A stretch of DNA of 64,000 nt from Abyssibacter sp036156195 (GCA_036156195.1 JAYZUZ010000001.1:113763-177762); one strand, 5' to 3'; shown: positions 50,496-59,898, counted from the stretch's first letter. The notes: generated by a model from the sequence alone, not told the origin. A program made the numbers and translations.

Positions 50496-50918
50496 TCAGA
50501 AAGGCTTGACGATGGCCATGATCACGATCGCGATCAGCAGGATTGCAGGCACTTCATTCACGATTCGATAAAAGCGGTCTGAGCGGCGGTTCGCATCGGC
50601 GCCAAACACACGCACCAGCTTCCACAGCCAGACATGGTAGGCAATCAATGCCACCACGGCGGTCAGTTTGACGTGGAGCCACCCGGCCTGGGGCAGCGCC
50701 GAGGCCCACCAACCCAAGAGCAGCCAAAGGCCCGTCAAGACCGTGCCCACGGCGCCAATAGTCATGATGACCAGCAGCTTGCGTTCCATGGTTTTGAAGC
50801 GGTCCTGGCCGATCGGATCGACAGCCTGGGCGTGGTACACGAACAAACGGGGCAGATAGAACAGACCCGCAAACCACGTGACCATCAGAATGATGTGAAA
50901 GGCTTTGATCCAGAGCAT
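50496..50918 (-). CDS. hemJ: Protoporphyrinogen IX oxidase HemJ (CopD-like)
   Basis: 140 residues, four transmembrane helices. The family signature MLWIKAFHIILMVTWFAGLFYLPRLFVYH (in part) gives the conserved His near residue 8. It also has KLVRVFGADANRRSDRFYRIVNEVP. HemJ catalyses the oxygen-independent-type oxidation of protoporphyrinogen IX in bacteria that lack HemG or HemY. GGAA lies about eight bases before the ATG at 50918. Confidence 0.92.
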   Translation of the reverse strand: MLWIKAFHIILMVTWFAGLFYLPRLFVYHAQAVDPIGQDRFKTMERKLLVIMTIGAVGTVLTGLWLLLGWWASALPQAGWLHVKLTAVVALIAYHVWLWKLVRVFGADANRRSDRFYRIVNEVPAILLIAIVIMAIVKPF

Positions 50919-51025
50919 GGCAGGTTCCGGGTGGCGTAAAGGCATGCGGAGAGGGGCGCGATCATCGACGTTCGGCTGCTACGCAGCAAGTCCTGCCGCA
51001 GACCGAGGACGGAAGGGTTCGAGGC

Positions 51026-52798
51026 TTACCGCAGATAGGCGCGCTCGATCGCATCGCGGGTGAGTACGCCGTAGATCGTGCGTTCGTCGCCCCGGACACG
51101 CCGCTGTACATACAACGCTTCGGCCTCTGTCCGGCGCAGTGTGTCGAAGGCCTCCTGCATCGTAGCGCGCAAGTGCACCGGGCCGGCCTGGAGGCGATTG
51201 ACGGCAGGGATTTTATGCAGGGCGATGCGGTCGTCGTCGGAGAGCGCCTCGCCGGCTTCCGACAGCATGAAACGCAGCAGGTCAGCCAAGGGGAGCAGGT
51301 AGCCGCTGCGGCCATCATCTCGTCGGGCGAGGATCCAATGTGCGTCGCGGCCAACAATGTCATGCGCCTCCCCGAGTGTGATCGTCAGCGGCGTGACGCG
51401 GAACGAACGATCCATGTAGCTCACGACGCTGGAACGGCGCAGTGACTGGGATACCGGGTCGTTCTTGTAGTCGCGCCCACGGTCGCGCAACAGGGTCAGG
51501 AAGATGCTTTCGCTTTGGTAGCCCTCGCGCGCCACGAGGATGGCGGTAATCACCACCAGCATCGCAGGGAAGACCATCTCGGTACGACCGGCAAGTTCCA
51601 GAATGGCGACCAGCGCGGTGAGCGGAGCCTGCAGAACCGCACCCATCATCGCGCCCATGCCCAGCAGTGCGTAGAGCATGGGTTCGGCGGCACTGTCGCC
51701 CAAGAGCCACGCTGCAATCAGGCCCAGCGCCTGGCCAATGGCTGCCCCCATGAGCAGGCAGGGCATGATGATCCCGCCGGGCATGAGACTGGAGACGGCA
51801 AATGCAGTGGCGATCAGTTTGGCGGCAGCGACCCCCAGCGCAATGCCCAGCGCAAACTCGGCTGCCAATGCAGTGTTGATGGATTCGAAGCCGAACTGAA
51901 ACGTTTGGGGGAAGGCCCATGCGCAGAGCGCGGCAACGACACCGGCCTGTAGCATGCGCAACCAGATTGGCTGCGGCATCAAGTACCGGGTAAGCAAGCG
52001 CGTGAGCCGCGTGAAGGCCACGGCAGTCGTACCGAGCACACAGCCGCACAGTGCGAGATAGGGCAGTTCGATCATCGACTGCAGTTCCGCCGTGCCCACC
52101 ACGAGCGCTGGATGGTCGGTTGCCCAGATATGCGTCACGGCTGTAGCGCTGACCGCCGCGAGAATGATGGGCGCAAAGCCTGCCAGCGTGTACTCCATCA
52201 TCACCACTTCCATGGCGAAGATCACCCCAGCCAGGGGTGTGTTGAAACTGGCGGCGATGCCGGCGGCGGTTCCGCAGCCCACCAGCGTGCGTATGCCGTT
52301 GTTGGGCAGCTGTAGCCATTGCCCCAACCAACTGGAGGTTGTGGCGCCCATGTGTGCGGCCACGCCCTCACGGCCCACACTTTGCCCGGTGCAAATAGCC
52401 GCTACCGATCCGACGAACTGGGCAATGGCATTGCGCCACGGAAACTCGCCCTGGTGGTAGGTCAACCGCTCGACAATATGCACGATGCCGCCATCCCGGC
52501 TGTCGCGCGACAGGCCTTGGTACGCAAGCCCCACGACCAGTGCGCCCAGAATAGGCAGCCAGACCGCCAGCGGGATCGTTACACTAGCGCCCATCGCGAG
52601 ATCGCCAAGTCCGGCGGAATCATGCCGAAACAGGTCGATAATCGCGTGAAACAGGATAATCACCCCGCCGCAGGCCAGCCCGCATAGCGTGCCGAGTAGC
52701 GATAACAGCGTGAGCCCCGGTGGCGTTTCCAGGCCGCTCAGGCGATACCGCATCCGATCCAGTGGTGCGCGAACCCGCTGGAGGAGTTGCCGGCTCAT
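51026..52798 (-). CDS. ClC-family chloride channel/antiporter with CBS domain
   Basis: 590 residues, about 10 or more helices then a C-terminal CBS region. The channel motif GREG (142-145) keeps the gating Glu144. Elsewhere it departs from the consensus: DGGIVHIVE (102-110) replaces GSGIPEV and GREGV replaces GREGP; SLMPGGIIMP replaces the GGIFAP-like motif. Residues ~480-590 (VTPLTITLGEAHDIVG, HLRATMQEAFDTLRRTEAEAL) form CBS units. Anion preference is therefore uncertain. The ATG at 52798 is preferred; upstream frames need TTG. Confidence 0.88.
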   Translation of the reverse strand: MSRQLLQRVRAPLDRMRYRLSGLETPPGLTLLSLLGTLCGLACGGVIILFHAIIDLFRHDSAGLGDLAMGASVTIPLAVWLPILGALVVGLAYQGLSRDSRDGGIVHIVERLTYHQGEFPWRNAIAQFVGSVAAICTGQSVGREGVAAHMGATTSSWLGQWLQLPNNGIRTLVGCGTAAGIAASFNTPLAGVIFAMEVVMMEYTLAGFAPIILAAVSATAVTHIWATDHPALVVGTAELQSMIELPYLALCGCVLGTTAVAFTRLTRLLTRYLMPQPIWLRMLQAGVVAALCAWAFPQTFQFGFESINTALAAEFALGIALGVAAAKLIATAFAVSSLMPGGIIMPCLLMGAAIGQALGLIAAWLLGDSAAEPMLYALLGMGAMMGAVLQAPLTALVAILELAGRTEMVFPAMLVVITAILVAREGYQSESIFLTLLRDRGRDYKNDPVSQSLRRSSVVSYMDRSFRVTPLTITLGEAHDIVGRDAHWILARRDDGRSGYLLPLADLLRFMLSEAGEALSDDDRIALHKIPAVNRLQAGPVHLRATMQEAFDTLRRTEAEALYVQRRVRGDERTIYGVLTRDAIERAYLR

Positions 52799-52890
52799 GA
52801 CGCGAGCAGCCGGGCGCTGATGTCGGGCAACGGCGGCATGGGCTGGGTGAGCATGTTCATAGTGTATGAGACTCAACAGCGAGTAGGCGC

Positions 52891-53919
52891 ATGATCAAGG
52901 CGGCAATCGTCGGCGGGACGGGCTATACGGGCGGCGAATTGCTACGGCTGGCGGCCGGGCATCCGCAGCTGAGCATCCAGGCAGTTACGTCGCGCCAGGC
53001 AGCGGGCACGGCCGTGACGGAGTGGTTTCCGCATTTGCGCGGCCACAGTGATCTGTCATTCGTGGAGACCTTGCCTGAGGATGGGCGGGGTATGGATGTC
53101 GTGTTCTTCGCCACTCCGCACGGCACGGCGATGCATCAGGTGCCCGCGTTGCTCGATGCTGGCGTGCGCGTCATCGACCTGTCCGCAGACTTTAGGCTGC
53201 GGGATGCCGAGGTGTTTGCGCAGTGGTATGGCCAGCCTCATGTGGCGGCTGAGTGGCTGGGAGAAGCCGTGTACGGCTTACCCGAGGTGGCGGGTGACGC
53301 GCTGGCATCGGCCCGGCTTGTCGCATGCCCGGGCTGCTATCCCACGGCTGTCCAATTGGCATTAATGCCCTTGGCGCAAGCCGGTCACCTGGTTGACGCG
53401 CCCATCATTGCGGACTGCAAATCCGGTGTTTCCGGGGCAGGCCGGAGTGCGAAGATCCCGCTGTTGCTCGCTGAGGCCACGGAAAACGTCAAGGCCTACG
53501 GCGTCGCCGGACACCGGCACAATGTCGAGATCGAGCAGGAAGTGTCACGGCATGCTGGCCATGCAGCAGACATCACCTTCACGCCGCATCTCATGCCGAT
53601 GGCGCGCGGGATTCACGCGACCGTGTATGCCTCGTTCGAGGCGCCGACGGGGATGCTGCAGGCATTGTATGAGGCGCATTATGCGCAGGCCCCTTTTGTG
53701 GATGTGCTGCCCGCAGGCAGTCATCCGGAGACACGCAGCGTCCGCGGGACGAACATCTGTCGCGTGGCAGTCCATGAGACACGGCCAGGGCGAGTGACGG
53801 TGCTCAGCGTGATCGACAATCTGGTCAAGGGGGCCTCCGGGCAGGCGATCCAGGCCATGAACCTGATGTTTGGGCTCGATGAATCGGCCGGCCTGGCGCT
53901 GCCGGCGGCTCTGCCCTGA
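52891..53919 (+). CDS. argC: N-acetyl-gamma-glutamyl-phosphate reductase
   Basis: 342 residues. NADPH-dependent third step of arginine synthesis. Seen: AAIVGGTGYTGGELLRL, active-site Cys in VACPGCYPTAV, CKSGVSGAGRSAK and THLPHLMPMARGIHAT-type (here TPHLMPMARGIHA). GAGTAGG before the ATG. The stop overlaps the DUF6776 ATG by one base. Confidence 0.97.
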   Translation: MIKAAIVGGTGYTGGELLRLAAGHPQLSIQAVTSRQAAGTAVTEWFPHLRGHSDLSFVETLPEDGRGMDVVFFATPHGTAMHQVPALLDAGVRVIDLSADFRLRDAEVFAQWYGQPHVAAEWLGEAVYGLPEVAGDALASARLVACPGCYPTAVQLALMPLAQAGHLVDAPIIADCKSGVSGAGRSAKIPLLLAEATENVKAYGVAGHRHNVEIEQEVSRHAGHAADITFTPHLMPMARGIHATVYASFEAPTGMLQALYEAHYAQAPFVDVLPAGSHPETRSVRGTNICRVAVHETRPGRVTVLSVIDNLVKGASGQAIQAMNLMFGLDESAGLALPAALP

Positions 53920-54662
53920 TGGCTCCGCGCATAGTCATTGACGAGCGTGAACCGCGTCCGTGGTTGCGTTGGGCGGTTGCGGCGGCTGTGGTGGTCGTGG
54001 TGGCGTTGCTGTTGTGGGGAGGGTACGGCCTGGCGCTGAGTGTGGCCGGTGGCGACTGGGCGAAAATGCGTGCACGCGCTCAGGATCTGGCCAGCGAGCG
54101 CTCGGCGCTGCAGGAGCAGGCGGCGCAACTTGAGCGAGAGAATCAGCGCTTGCGCGAACAGCTCACGTTTACAGAGCGTTCCGCTGAGATTGATCAGATG
54201 GCTTGCGCGACGGTGAGGGCATCGCTCAAGGAGCTTGAGACCGAGTTGGCGGAGCTGCGTGAACAGGTCGTGTTCTACCGCGATATCGTCCAGCCGGATG
54301 AGACTCGCGCCGGGTTACGCGTCCATGCGGTCAGCTTGCGTGCCTTGTCCGAGGAGCGGCACTTCACGACCGTGGTCACGCTGGTCCAGTCTGTGCGTGG
54401 AAATCGGAGCGTCTCGGGGCGAGCCACGATCGTGATCGACGGACTGCAGGGCGATGCGCCGCTTCGGTTAGACTTGGGCCAACTCAAGTCGGGCGATGCT
54501 GGCGGCTTCGATTTCTCCTTCAAGTTTTTTCAGGAGATTGCCGTCGATTTCGCGCTTCCAGAAGGGTTTATTCCGTCGCGCATGGTGATTTCGGCGGACC
54601 CTCAGGGCGCGAACAACCGGATCGAGCGACAGTTCGACTGGGACGAGATTTTACGAGGGTGA
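53919..54662 (+). CDS. DUF6776 family membrane coiled-coil protein
   Basis: 247 residues. One N-terminal transmembrane helix (WAVAAAVVVVVALLLWGGYGL), then a coiled coil (about 50-125, ASERSALQEQAAQLERENQRL), then a beta-rich C-terminal domain (FTTVVTLVQSVRGNRSVSGRATIVIDG, in part). DUF6776 proteins occur between argC and a bactofilin gene in pseudomonads; a scaffold or envelope role is inferred. Ends two bases before the bactofilin ATG region. Confidence 0.8.
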   Translation: MAPRIVIDEREPRPWLRWAVAAAVVVVVALLLWGGYGLALSVAGGDWAKMRARAQDLASERSALQEQAAQLERENQRLREQLTFTERSAEIDQMACATVRASLKELETELAELREQVVFYRDIVQPDETRAGLRVHAVSLRALSEERHFTTVVTLVQSVRGNRSVSGRATIVIDGLQGDAPLRLDLGQLKSGDAGGFDFSFKFFQEIAVDFALPEGFIPSRMVISADPQGANNRIERQFDWDEILRG

Positions 54663-54663
54663 G

Positions 54664-55146
54664 ATGTTCAACAAGAAGGCAGAAAAACCGGAGGCACCCG
54701 TGAGTAGTGCGCGCGTCGATACATTGATCGGAAAGCAGACTGAAATTCAGGGTGATATCCACTTCGCTGGCGGTCTGCATATCGATGGCAAGGTCAAGGG
54801 AAAGATCATCGCGACGTCGGACAAATCCGCGGTGTTGTCAGTGAGCGAGACCGGATCCATCGAAGGGGATGTGCGGGTGCCGCACGTGAACCTCAACGGC
54901 ACCGTGCAGGGTGACGTGCACGCCGGCGAGCGGCTGCAGTTGTCTGCCAAGGCGCGGGTGAATGGCAACGTTTATTACAAGCTGATCGAGATGGCCAGTG
55001 GTGCGACCGTGAACGGCCAGATGGTTCACGAGGACGCCGACAAGGTCGAAGCGATCACTCATCAGCGTCCGAAGGTGGTGCCTGCGGGCACCGACGAACG
55101 CGAACTGGTGACCGAGCGCAAGCCGGCCACATCTGCGTCGTCTTGA
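54664..55146 (+). CDS. Bactofilin (polymer-forming cytoskeletal protein)
   Basis: 160 residues. A right-handed beta-helix bactofilin core spans residues ~18-115: TLIGKQTEIQGDIHFAGGLHIDGKVKG..., SVSETGSIEGDVRVPHVNLNG, GDVHAGERLQLSAKARVNGN, with repeats of ~15-20 residues. The flanks are charged and disordered. Bactofilins polymerise without nucleotides and anchor proteins at the envelope. GAGGGTGAG precedes the ATG. Confidence 0.94.
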   Translation: MFNKKAEKPEAPVSSARVDTLIGKQTEIQGDIHFAGGLHIDGKVKGKIIATSDKSAVLSVSETGSIEGDVRVPHVNLNGTVQGDVHAGERLQLSAKARVNGNVYYKLIEMASGATVNGQMVHEDADKVEAITHQRPKVVPAGTDERELVTERKPATSASS

Positions 55147-55177
55147 GTTTGGCCTAGGTGCCCCCAATCAAGTCGCT

Positions 55178-55537
55178 ATGAGCGAATCACTACACATGCC
55201 GGACGCCAGTGCAGGCGTGGTCTTTACTGACGCCGCCGCGCACAAGGTGCGCGAGTTGCTGCAGGATGAAGCCGACCCTGAGCAATGCCTGCGCGTGTTC
55301 GTGACCGGTGGCGGTTGTTCCGGGTTCCAGTACGGGTTCAAGTTCGACAAAGCGCCGGACGAAGGCGATACCCGGATCGAGAACGCCGGAGTCACCCTGC
55401 TTGTCGATCCGATGAGCGTGCTCTACCTGGGTGGCGCCGAAATCGACTACCGAGAGGATGTCAACGGCGCCCAGTTCGTCATCCGCAATCCCAACGCCTC
55501 GACCACCTGTGGTTGTGGCAATTCATTTTCCGTCTAG
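55178..55537 (+). CDS. erpA: Iron-sulfur insertion protein ErpA
   Basis: 119 residues, A-type carrier. The three Fe-S ligands are Cys in TGGGCSGFQYGF and two in TTCGCGNSFSV; FDKAPDEGDTRIE and DYREDVNGAQFVIRNPNA are family marks. Delivers clusters to essential targets such as IspG. No strong ribosome site seen. Converges on anmK. Confidence 0.96.
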   Translation: MSESLHMPDASAGVVFTDAAAHKVRELLQDEADPEQCLRVFVTGGGCSGFQYGFKFDKAPDEGDTRIENAGVTLLVDPMSVLYLGGAEIDYREDVNGAQFVIRNPNASTTCGCGNSFSV

Positions 55538-55631
55538 CTCGCGCCGTCGCCTTCACGCTAGGGATGGCCGTTAGCCGCGACCCTGCGAGGCTCGCAGCGA
55601 CTGCGGAAGGCGGGACAAACGCTGAGGCGGA

Positions 55632-56753
55632 TCAGACCGGCGGGTGATACCGCCCGCCAAGCACCGCTTCGCAGCGTGCGCCGGTGACACTCGGAAGATT
55701 GCCCGCCAAGCCACGATCATGGCGCATGGCCAGCCAGGCAAATGCTACGGCTTCAACGTCATCTGCGGGTAGTCCGAGCGCATCGCTCGGGGTGATTCGG
55801 ATGTCTGGCAGGCGTTGCGTCAGTGTTTCAACGAGCGTGGAGTTATGGGCGCCACCGCCGCAGAGGTAGGCTTCGGAGGCAGCTGTCGATTCGATGGCTC
55901 GGGCCACCGTTTCCACGGTTAATGCCAGCAGTGTCGCCTGGACATCCTCCGCGCGGACGGGGTGTGGGTGGGCGCTGATATGGGCGTCCAGCCAAGCGCT
56001 GTCAAAATATTCGCGCCCTGTGCTTTTGGGTGCTGGCCGCGAGAAGTAAGGGTCCTTGAGCATGGCGGTAAGCAGGCCGGGAATGACCTGGCCGCTGCGG
56101 GCCCATGCGCCGTCCCTGTCGACCGGGGCGGCTTTGTGGCGATGATGCCAGCCATCAAGCAGGCAGTTGGCCGGGCCTGAATCGTAAGCGAGCACAGGCA
56201 GCCCGGGGTCGGCGGGCAGCGTCGTCACGTTTGCGATCCCGCCGAGGTTTACCACCGCACGGCTGCATTGCGGTACGCGCCACAGTGCCGCGTGCAACGC
56301 GGGAGCGAGCGGGGCGCCTTGTCCACCTACGGCCATATCTGCACGACGAAAGTCTGCAATGACCGGTATGCCTGTACATGCGGCGATCCGGTTCGGGTCG
56401 CCAATCTGAAGTGTGTGTGGGCGGGGTGCGTCAGGTGCGTGGAACAGGGTCTGGCCATGCGACCCGATGGCTTTGATGGAATGCGCCGGCAGCCCCGCTT
56501 TGCCGAGCAAAGCCTTCGCCGCTTCGGCGAAGGCTTCGCCTACGGATTGATCGAGTTGGCCGAGCGTGTCGAGTGGCAAGGCGGCATCCCCGCGCATGCA
56601 GCCGAGTAGTTCGCGGCGCAGAGCCTCCGGGTAAGCCCTTGTTAGCGTGACAGGGGGCTCGGCCACCCGCCCGACAGGGTCGAAAGTGACCAGCGCTGCG
56701 TCAATTCCATCAGCGCTAGTGCCGGATATCAGGCCAATAAACCGCTCAGTCAC
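55632..56753 (-). CDS. anmK: Anhydro-N-acetylmuramic acid kinase
   Basis: 373 residues. Phosphorylates anhydroMurNAc in peptidoglycan recycling. Seen: IGLISGTSADGIDAAL (nucleotide loop), SHGQTLFHAP, NLGGIANVT and CGGGAHNSTL. The start is GTG at 56753, overlapping the mepM stop by 4 bases. Its partner ampD is at 41715, so the window contains two recycling enzymes. Confidence 0.96.
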   Translation of the reverse strand: MTERFIGLISGTSADGIDAALVTFDPVGRVAEPPVTLTRAYPEALRRELLGCMRGDAALPLDTLGQLDQSVGEAFAEAAKALLGKAGLPAHSIKAIGSHGQTLFHAPDAPRPHTLQIGDPNRIAACTGIPVIADFRRADMAVGGQGAPLAPALHAALWRVPQCSRAVVNLGGIANVTTLPADPGLPVLAYDSGPANCLLDGWHHRHKAAPVDRDGAWARSGQVIPGLLTAMLKDPYFSRPAPKSTGREYFDSAWLDAHISAHPHPVRAEDVQATLLALTVETVARAIESTAASEAYLCGGGAHNSTLVETLTQRLPDIRITPSDALGLPADDVEAVAFAWLAMRHDRGLAGNLPSVTGARCEAVLGGRYHPPV

Positions 56754-58141
56754 TCTGGCGTGTGGGCGGCAACCTGCGTCTTCGAGAGCACATTCAACTG
56801 GGCCACCAATGGCGTGGTCGCCTGTGTGAATTCTGCCTTCAAGGCCGCGGGGACGGGGTGTGCTCGCGGCAACGGCACGGTCACGGGGTTGCGATGGACG
56901 CCGTCCAGCCGGAACTCGTAGTGCAGGTGCGGGCCGGTGGCCAGGCCGCTGCTGCCGACATAACCGATCGTCTGGCCCTGACGTACCCGGGCACCGGTGC
57001 GGATGCCCTTGCGGAAGCTGTTCATGTGGGCATACAGGGTGGTGTACTGGCGACCGTGCTGAACGATGACCGTTCGGCCGTAGCCGCCTTTGGTGCCGGC
57101 AAAAATCACCTTGCCATCGCCCGTTGATTTGATCGGGGTGCCTCGGGGAGCAGCGTAGTCCACGCCCTTGTGTGCTCGAATAGTGTTGAGGATCGGGTGC
57201 TTGCGGTTCAGGTTGAATCCACTGCTGATCCGGGCGAAATCCACGGGGGTGCGAATAAACGCCTTACGCATCGAGTCGCCCGAAGGGGTGTAGTAATCCG
57301 CATCGCCCTCCGGCGTCTCAAAGCGGACAGCGCGGATTACACGGCCCTGGTTGATGAATTCCGCCGCGAGTATGTCGCCGTCGGCGATTTTCTCGCCGTC
57401 AAGAAAACGCTGCTGATAGACCACCGCAAATTGATCGCCGCGCCGGATGTCGAGTGCGAAGTCAATATCCCACCCGAAGATATTGGCCAGTTCCATGGTG
57501 AGCTTGTCACTCAGACCGGCGGCATTCGCGGTCGCAAAAAGACTGCTGTGAATCTCTCCGGTGGCGTAGGCGGTTCGTTCCTCGACATCGACCGTCAAGG
57601 TTTGGGCAAGGAACTCGCCGCTGTCGCCGCGTTCCACCATCAGGGTGGTGAGCTGGTCCAGCGGGTATTCGAGCTTGGTTACGCGGCCCGAAGCGTCGCG
57701 GTCGATGCGCAGGCGATCGCCAGGGCGAATGCGGGTGAGTGCGTCGCCCGCTTTCGCGGTCTTGCTCAACGCCATCCAGTCAGCAGCAGGCAAGCCGTAA
57801 CGGTCAAACAAGCCTGACAAGGTGTCACCGCTGGCGACCGTCATTTCCAGCCAATTGGCAGCCACCTCGGTTTGCAGCGCCTCTTCCACCAGCGCTTCAA
57901 TCGCGGTGGCTTCTTGCGGTGCAGCCGGCGTGGCCAACGCATCCGCAACAGGGACCGGACTCAGGTCCCCAACCCGGGGTGGGGCGACCTGCAATGTTGA
58001 CGCTGGATCCTCCGCCGGGAAAAGCGCAAGAAACGCCGCCAGGCTGGCACTTGAAATCGCCGTCGCAGATAGCACGACGGGGACGAGCTTCGACCGGTGA
58101 CGTCGAGGTCGTAAGCTATAATCTCGGCCGGACATCGGCAT
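56750..58141 (-). CDS. mepM: M23 murein DD-endopeptidase, MepM-like
   Basis: 463 residues. N-terminal signal anchor (SKLVPVVLSATAISSASLAAFLALF), a LysM/OapA-like domain (about 110-170, VASGDTLSGLFDRYGLP), a linker domain, then M23 with zinc ligands HKGVDYAAPRGTP and GPHLHYEF. It cleaves peptide crosslinks during cell elongation. The ATG at 58141 lies nine bases after GGAGGAG; an in-frame ATG at 58150 directly abuts that site and is less likely. Translationally coupled to anmK. Confidence 0.93.
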   Translation of the reverse strand: MPMSGRDYSLRPRRHRSKLVPVVLSATAISSASLAAFLALFPAEDPASTLQVAPPRVGDLSPVPVADALATPAAPQEATAIEALVEEALQTEVAANWLEMTVASGDTLSGLFDRYGLPAADWMALSKTAKAGDALTRIRPGDRLRIDRDASGRVTKLEYPLDQLTTLMVERGDSGEFLAQTLTVDVEERTAYATGEIHSSLFATANAAGLSDKLTMELANIFGWDIDFALDIRRGDQFAVVYQQRFLDGEKIADGDILAAEFINQGRVIRAVRFETPEGDADYYTPSGDSMRKAFIRTPVDFARISSGFNLNRKHPILNTIRAHKGVDYAAPRGTPIKSTGDGKVIFAGTKGGYGRTVIVQHGRQYTTLYAHMNSFRKGIRTGARVRQGQTIGYVGSSGLATGPHLHYEFRLDGVHRNPVTVPLPRAHPVPAALKAEFTQATTPLVAQLNVLSKTQVAAHTPE

Positions 58142-58267
58142 GCCTTGCATCTCCTCCCGCGGGCTCGGGGTGCGATTCAACCACTCCTTAAGCCCTGCAA
58201 ATAATCACAAAATCCAACACTTAGCAAGCACTTCTAGAAAGTGCTTCATCAACACCTGGAATCTTTG

Positions 58268-59476
58268 ATGCCCAATACAGACGACCAGTTGGCCGAACTG
58301 CTCCGTGGTGCCGAGGAGGTCATTCGCGAGGAAGACCTTGCGGCCCGGTTGAAAGAGGGGCGACCGCTGACGATCAAGGCGGGGTTCGACCCGACCGCGC
58401 CGGACTTGCACCTTGGGCACACTGTCCTGTTAAACAAGATGCGTGCCTTTCAGTCCTTTGGTCACCGCGTCGTTTTTCTGATCGGCGATTTCACCGGCCT
58501 GATTTGTGATCCGACCGGCAAGAGCGAGACGCGGCCAGCGTTAACAGCCGAGCAGGTCGCCGAGAACGCGCAGACATACAAGGAACAGGTCTTCAAGATT
58601 CTGGACGCAGAGCGTACAGAAGTTCGCTTCAATTCGGAATGGTTTGGCCAGATGAAGGCCAGCGACATGATCCAGCTCGCCTCGAAGCACACGGTGGCGC
58701 GCATGTTGGAGAGGGATGATTTCTCCAAACGTTACAAAGGTGGATTGCCGATCGCCGTGCATGAATTTCTGTACCCGCTGGTTCAGGGGTACGACTCAGT
58801 CGCCTTAAGTGCTGATGTTGAGCTGGGTGGGACCGATCAGACATTCAATTTGCTGGTCGGGCGTCATCTGCAACAGGCGCATGGGCAGAAGCCGCAGGTG
58901 GTCATGACGATGCCGCTGCTCGAGGGACTCGACGGCGTCAACAAGATGAGTAAATCGTTGGGCAACTACATCGGCGTCACAGATGCGCCGGAAGACATGT
59001 TTGGAAAGATCATGTCGATTTCGGACGAGCTCATGTGGCGCTACTTTCAGCTCTTGTCTTCTCGGTCGCTTGATGATATCTCGCGCGCGCGCTCATCTAT
59101 TGATGAGGGTCGTAACCCGAGAGATATCAAGTTTGAGTTGGGGCAAGAGCTCGTCGGTCGCTTCCATGGTGCCGCGGCGGCTGAAACGGCGCTCGCTGCA
59201 TTTATCAGCCGGTTTCAGCAGGGGCAGCTGCCGGAGGATATCCCCGAGGTTAATGTGGAAGCATCCGAAGGTTCTTTGTCGCTCGCTCAGGTGATGAAGG
59301 CGGCTGGGCTGGTTGCGAGTACATCAGAGGCGTTTCGGATGTTGAAGCAGCAGGCTGTTCGGCTCGATGGAGAACGGGTCAGTGACCGGCAACTGGTGCT
59401 AGACGTCGGGGTGGTTGTCACGATTCAGGTCGGGAAGCGCCGAATCGCACGGGTGACGGTCAGAGCGGCCGGCTAG
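58268..59476 (+). CDS. tyrS: Tyrosine--tRNA ligase
   Basis: 402 residues, class I. HIGH-type HLGH (LHLGHTVLLNKM), KMSKS in GVNKMSKSLGNY, and an S4 RNA-binding domain at the C-terminus (residues ~335-400) are visible. Family members with DLHLGHTVLL and KMSKS in this spacing belong to the TyrRS type found next to rRNA in many gammaproteobacteria. Start ATG at 58268. The rRNA promoters begin 65 bases after its stop. Confidence 0.97.
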   Translation: MPNTDDQLAELLRGAEEVIREEDLAARLKEGRPLTIKAGFDPTAPDLHLGHTVLLNKMRAFQSFGHRVVFLIGDFTGLICDPTGKSETRPALTAEQVAENAQTYKEQVFKILDAERTEVRFNSEWFGQMKASDMIQLASKHTVARMLERDDFSKRYKGGLPIAVHEFLYPLVQGYDSVALSADVELGGTDQTFNLLVGRHLQQAHGQKPQVVMTMPLLEGLDGVNKMSKSLGNYIGVTDAPEDMFGKIMSISDELMWRYFQLLSSRSLDDISRARSSIDEGRNPRDIKFELGQELVGRFHGAAAAETALAAFISRFQQGQLPEDIPEVNVEASEGSLSLAQVMKAAGLVASTSEAFRMLKQQAVRLDGERVSDRQLVLDVGVVVTIQVGKRRIARVTVRAAG

Positions 59477-59540
59477 CCGAAGCCCATCCCTTTGTTTCTA
59501 TTGCATTTTTTGCGCTTTGAAATCTTTCTGCAAAAAAGTG

Positions 59541-59568
59541 TTGACGCCTTAAATCGCGTCCCTATAAT
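59541..59568 (+). promoter_or_regulatory. rRNA promoter 1
   Basis: TTGACG (59541-59546) and TATAAT (59563-59568) with a 16-base spacer, preceded by an A-run (CAAAAAAGTG). First of four similar promoters. Confidence 0.85.
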
Positions 59569-59638
59569 ACGCCCTCCCTGACGCAGCGCAGGCCGCCAAA
59601 TTCGGCAGCAGGCACTCGCAGGGAGGGGTAAAAAAGCG

Positions 59639-59666
59639 TTGACGTGGATTCAAAAGAGTCTATAAT
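59639..59666 (+). promoter_or_regulatory. rRNA promoter 2
   Basis: TTGACG (59639-59644) and TATAAT (59661-59666), 16-base spacer, with A-rich upstream (TAAAAAAGCG) and GCGCGCCCC after the -10, a GC-rich discriminator typical of stringent promoters. Confidence 0.88.
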
Positions 59667-59732
59667 GCGCGCCCCGCTCAAAGAGCTGATGAGATGCCGG
59701 CAGGCAGCCCAGAAGCAGCGAGCAAAAAAGCG

Positions 59733-59760
59733 TTGACATGGACTTTAATCAGTCTATAAT
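59733..59760 (+). promoter_or_regulatory. rRNA promoter 3
   Basis: TTGACA (59733-59738) and TATAAT (59755-59760), 16-base spacer, A-rich upstream (GCAAAAAAGCG) and the same GCGCGCCCCGCTC discriminator. Confidence 0.9.
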
Positions 59761-59829
59761 GCGCGCCCCGCTCAACGAGCGCCGCTTGATTGGACGATAA
59801 GCGACGACAACGAGAGCGAAAAAAAAGCG

Positions 59830-59857
59830 TTGACATGTATTCAAATGAATATATAAT
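59830..59857 (+). promoter_or_regulatory. rRNA promoter 4
   Basis: TTGACA (59830-59835) and TATAAT (59852-59857), 16-base spacer, A-run upstream (AAAAAAAGCG) and GCGCCCCGC after. Closest to the antitermination leader; transcripts would start near 59865. Confidence 0.9.
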
Positions 59858-59898
59858 ACGCGCCCCGCTTAAGGCTGACGGCCAAACGGTCTGACGCT

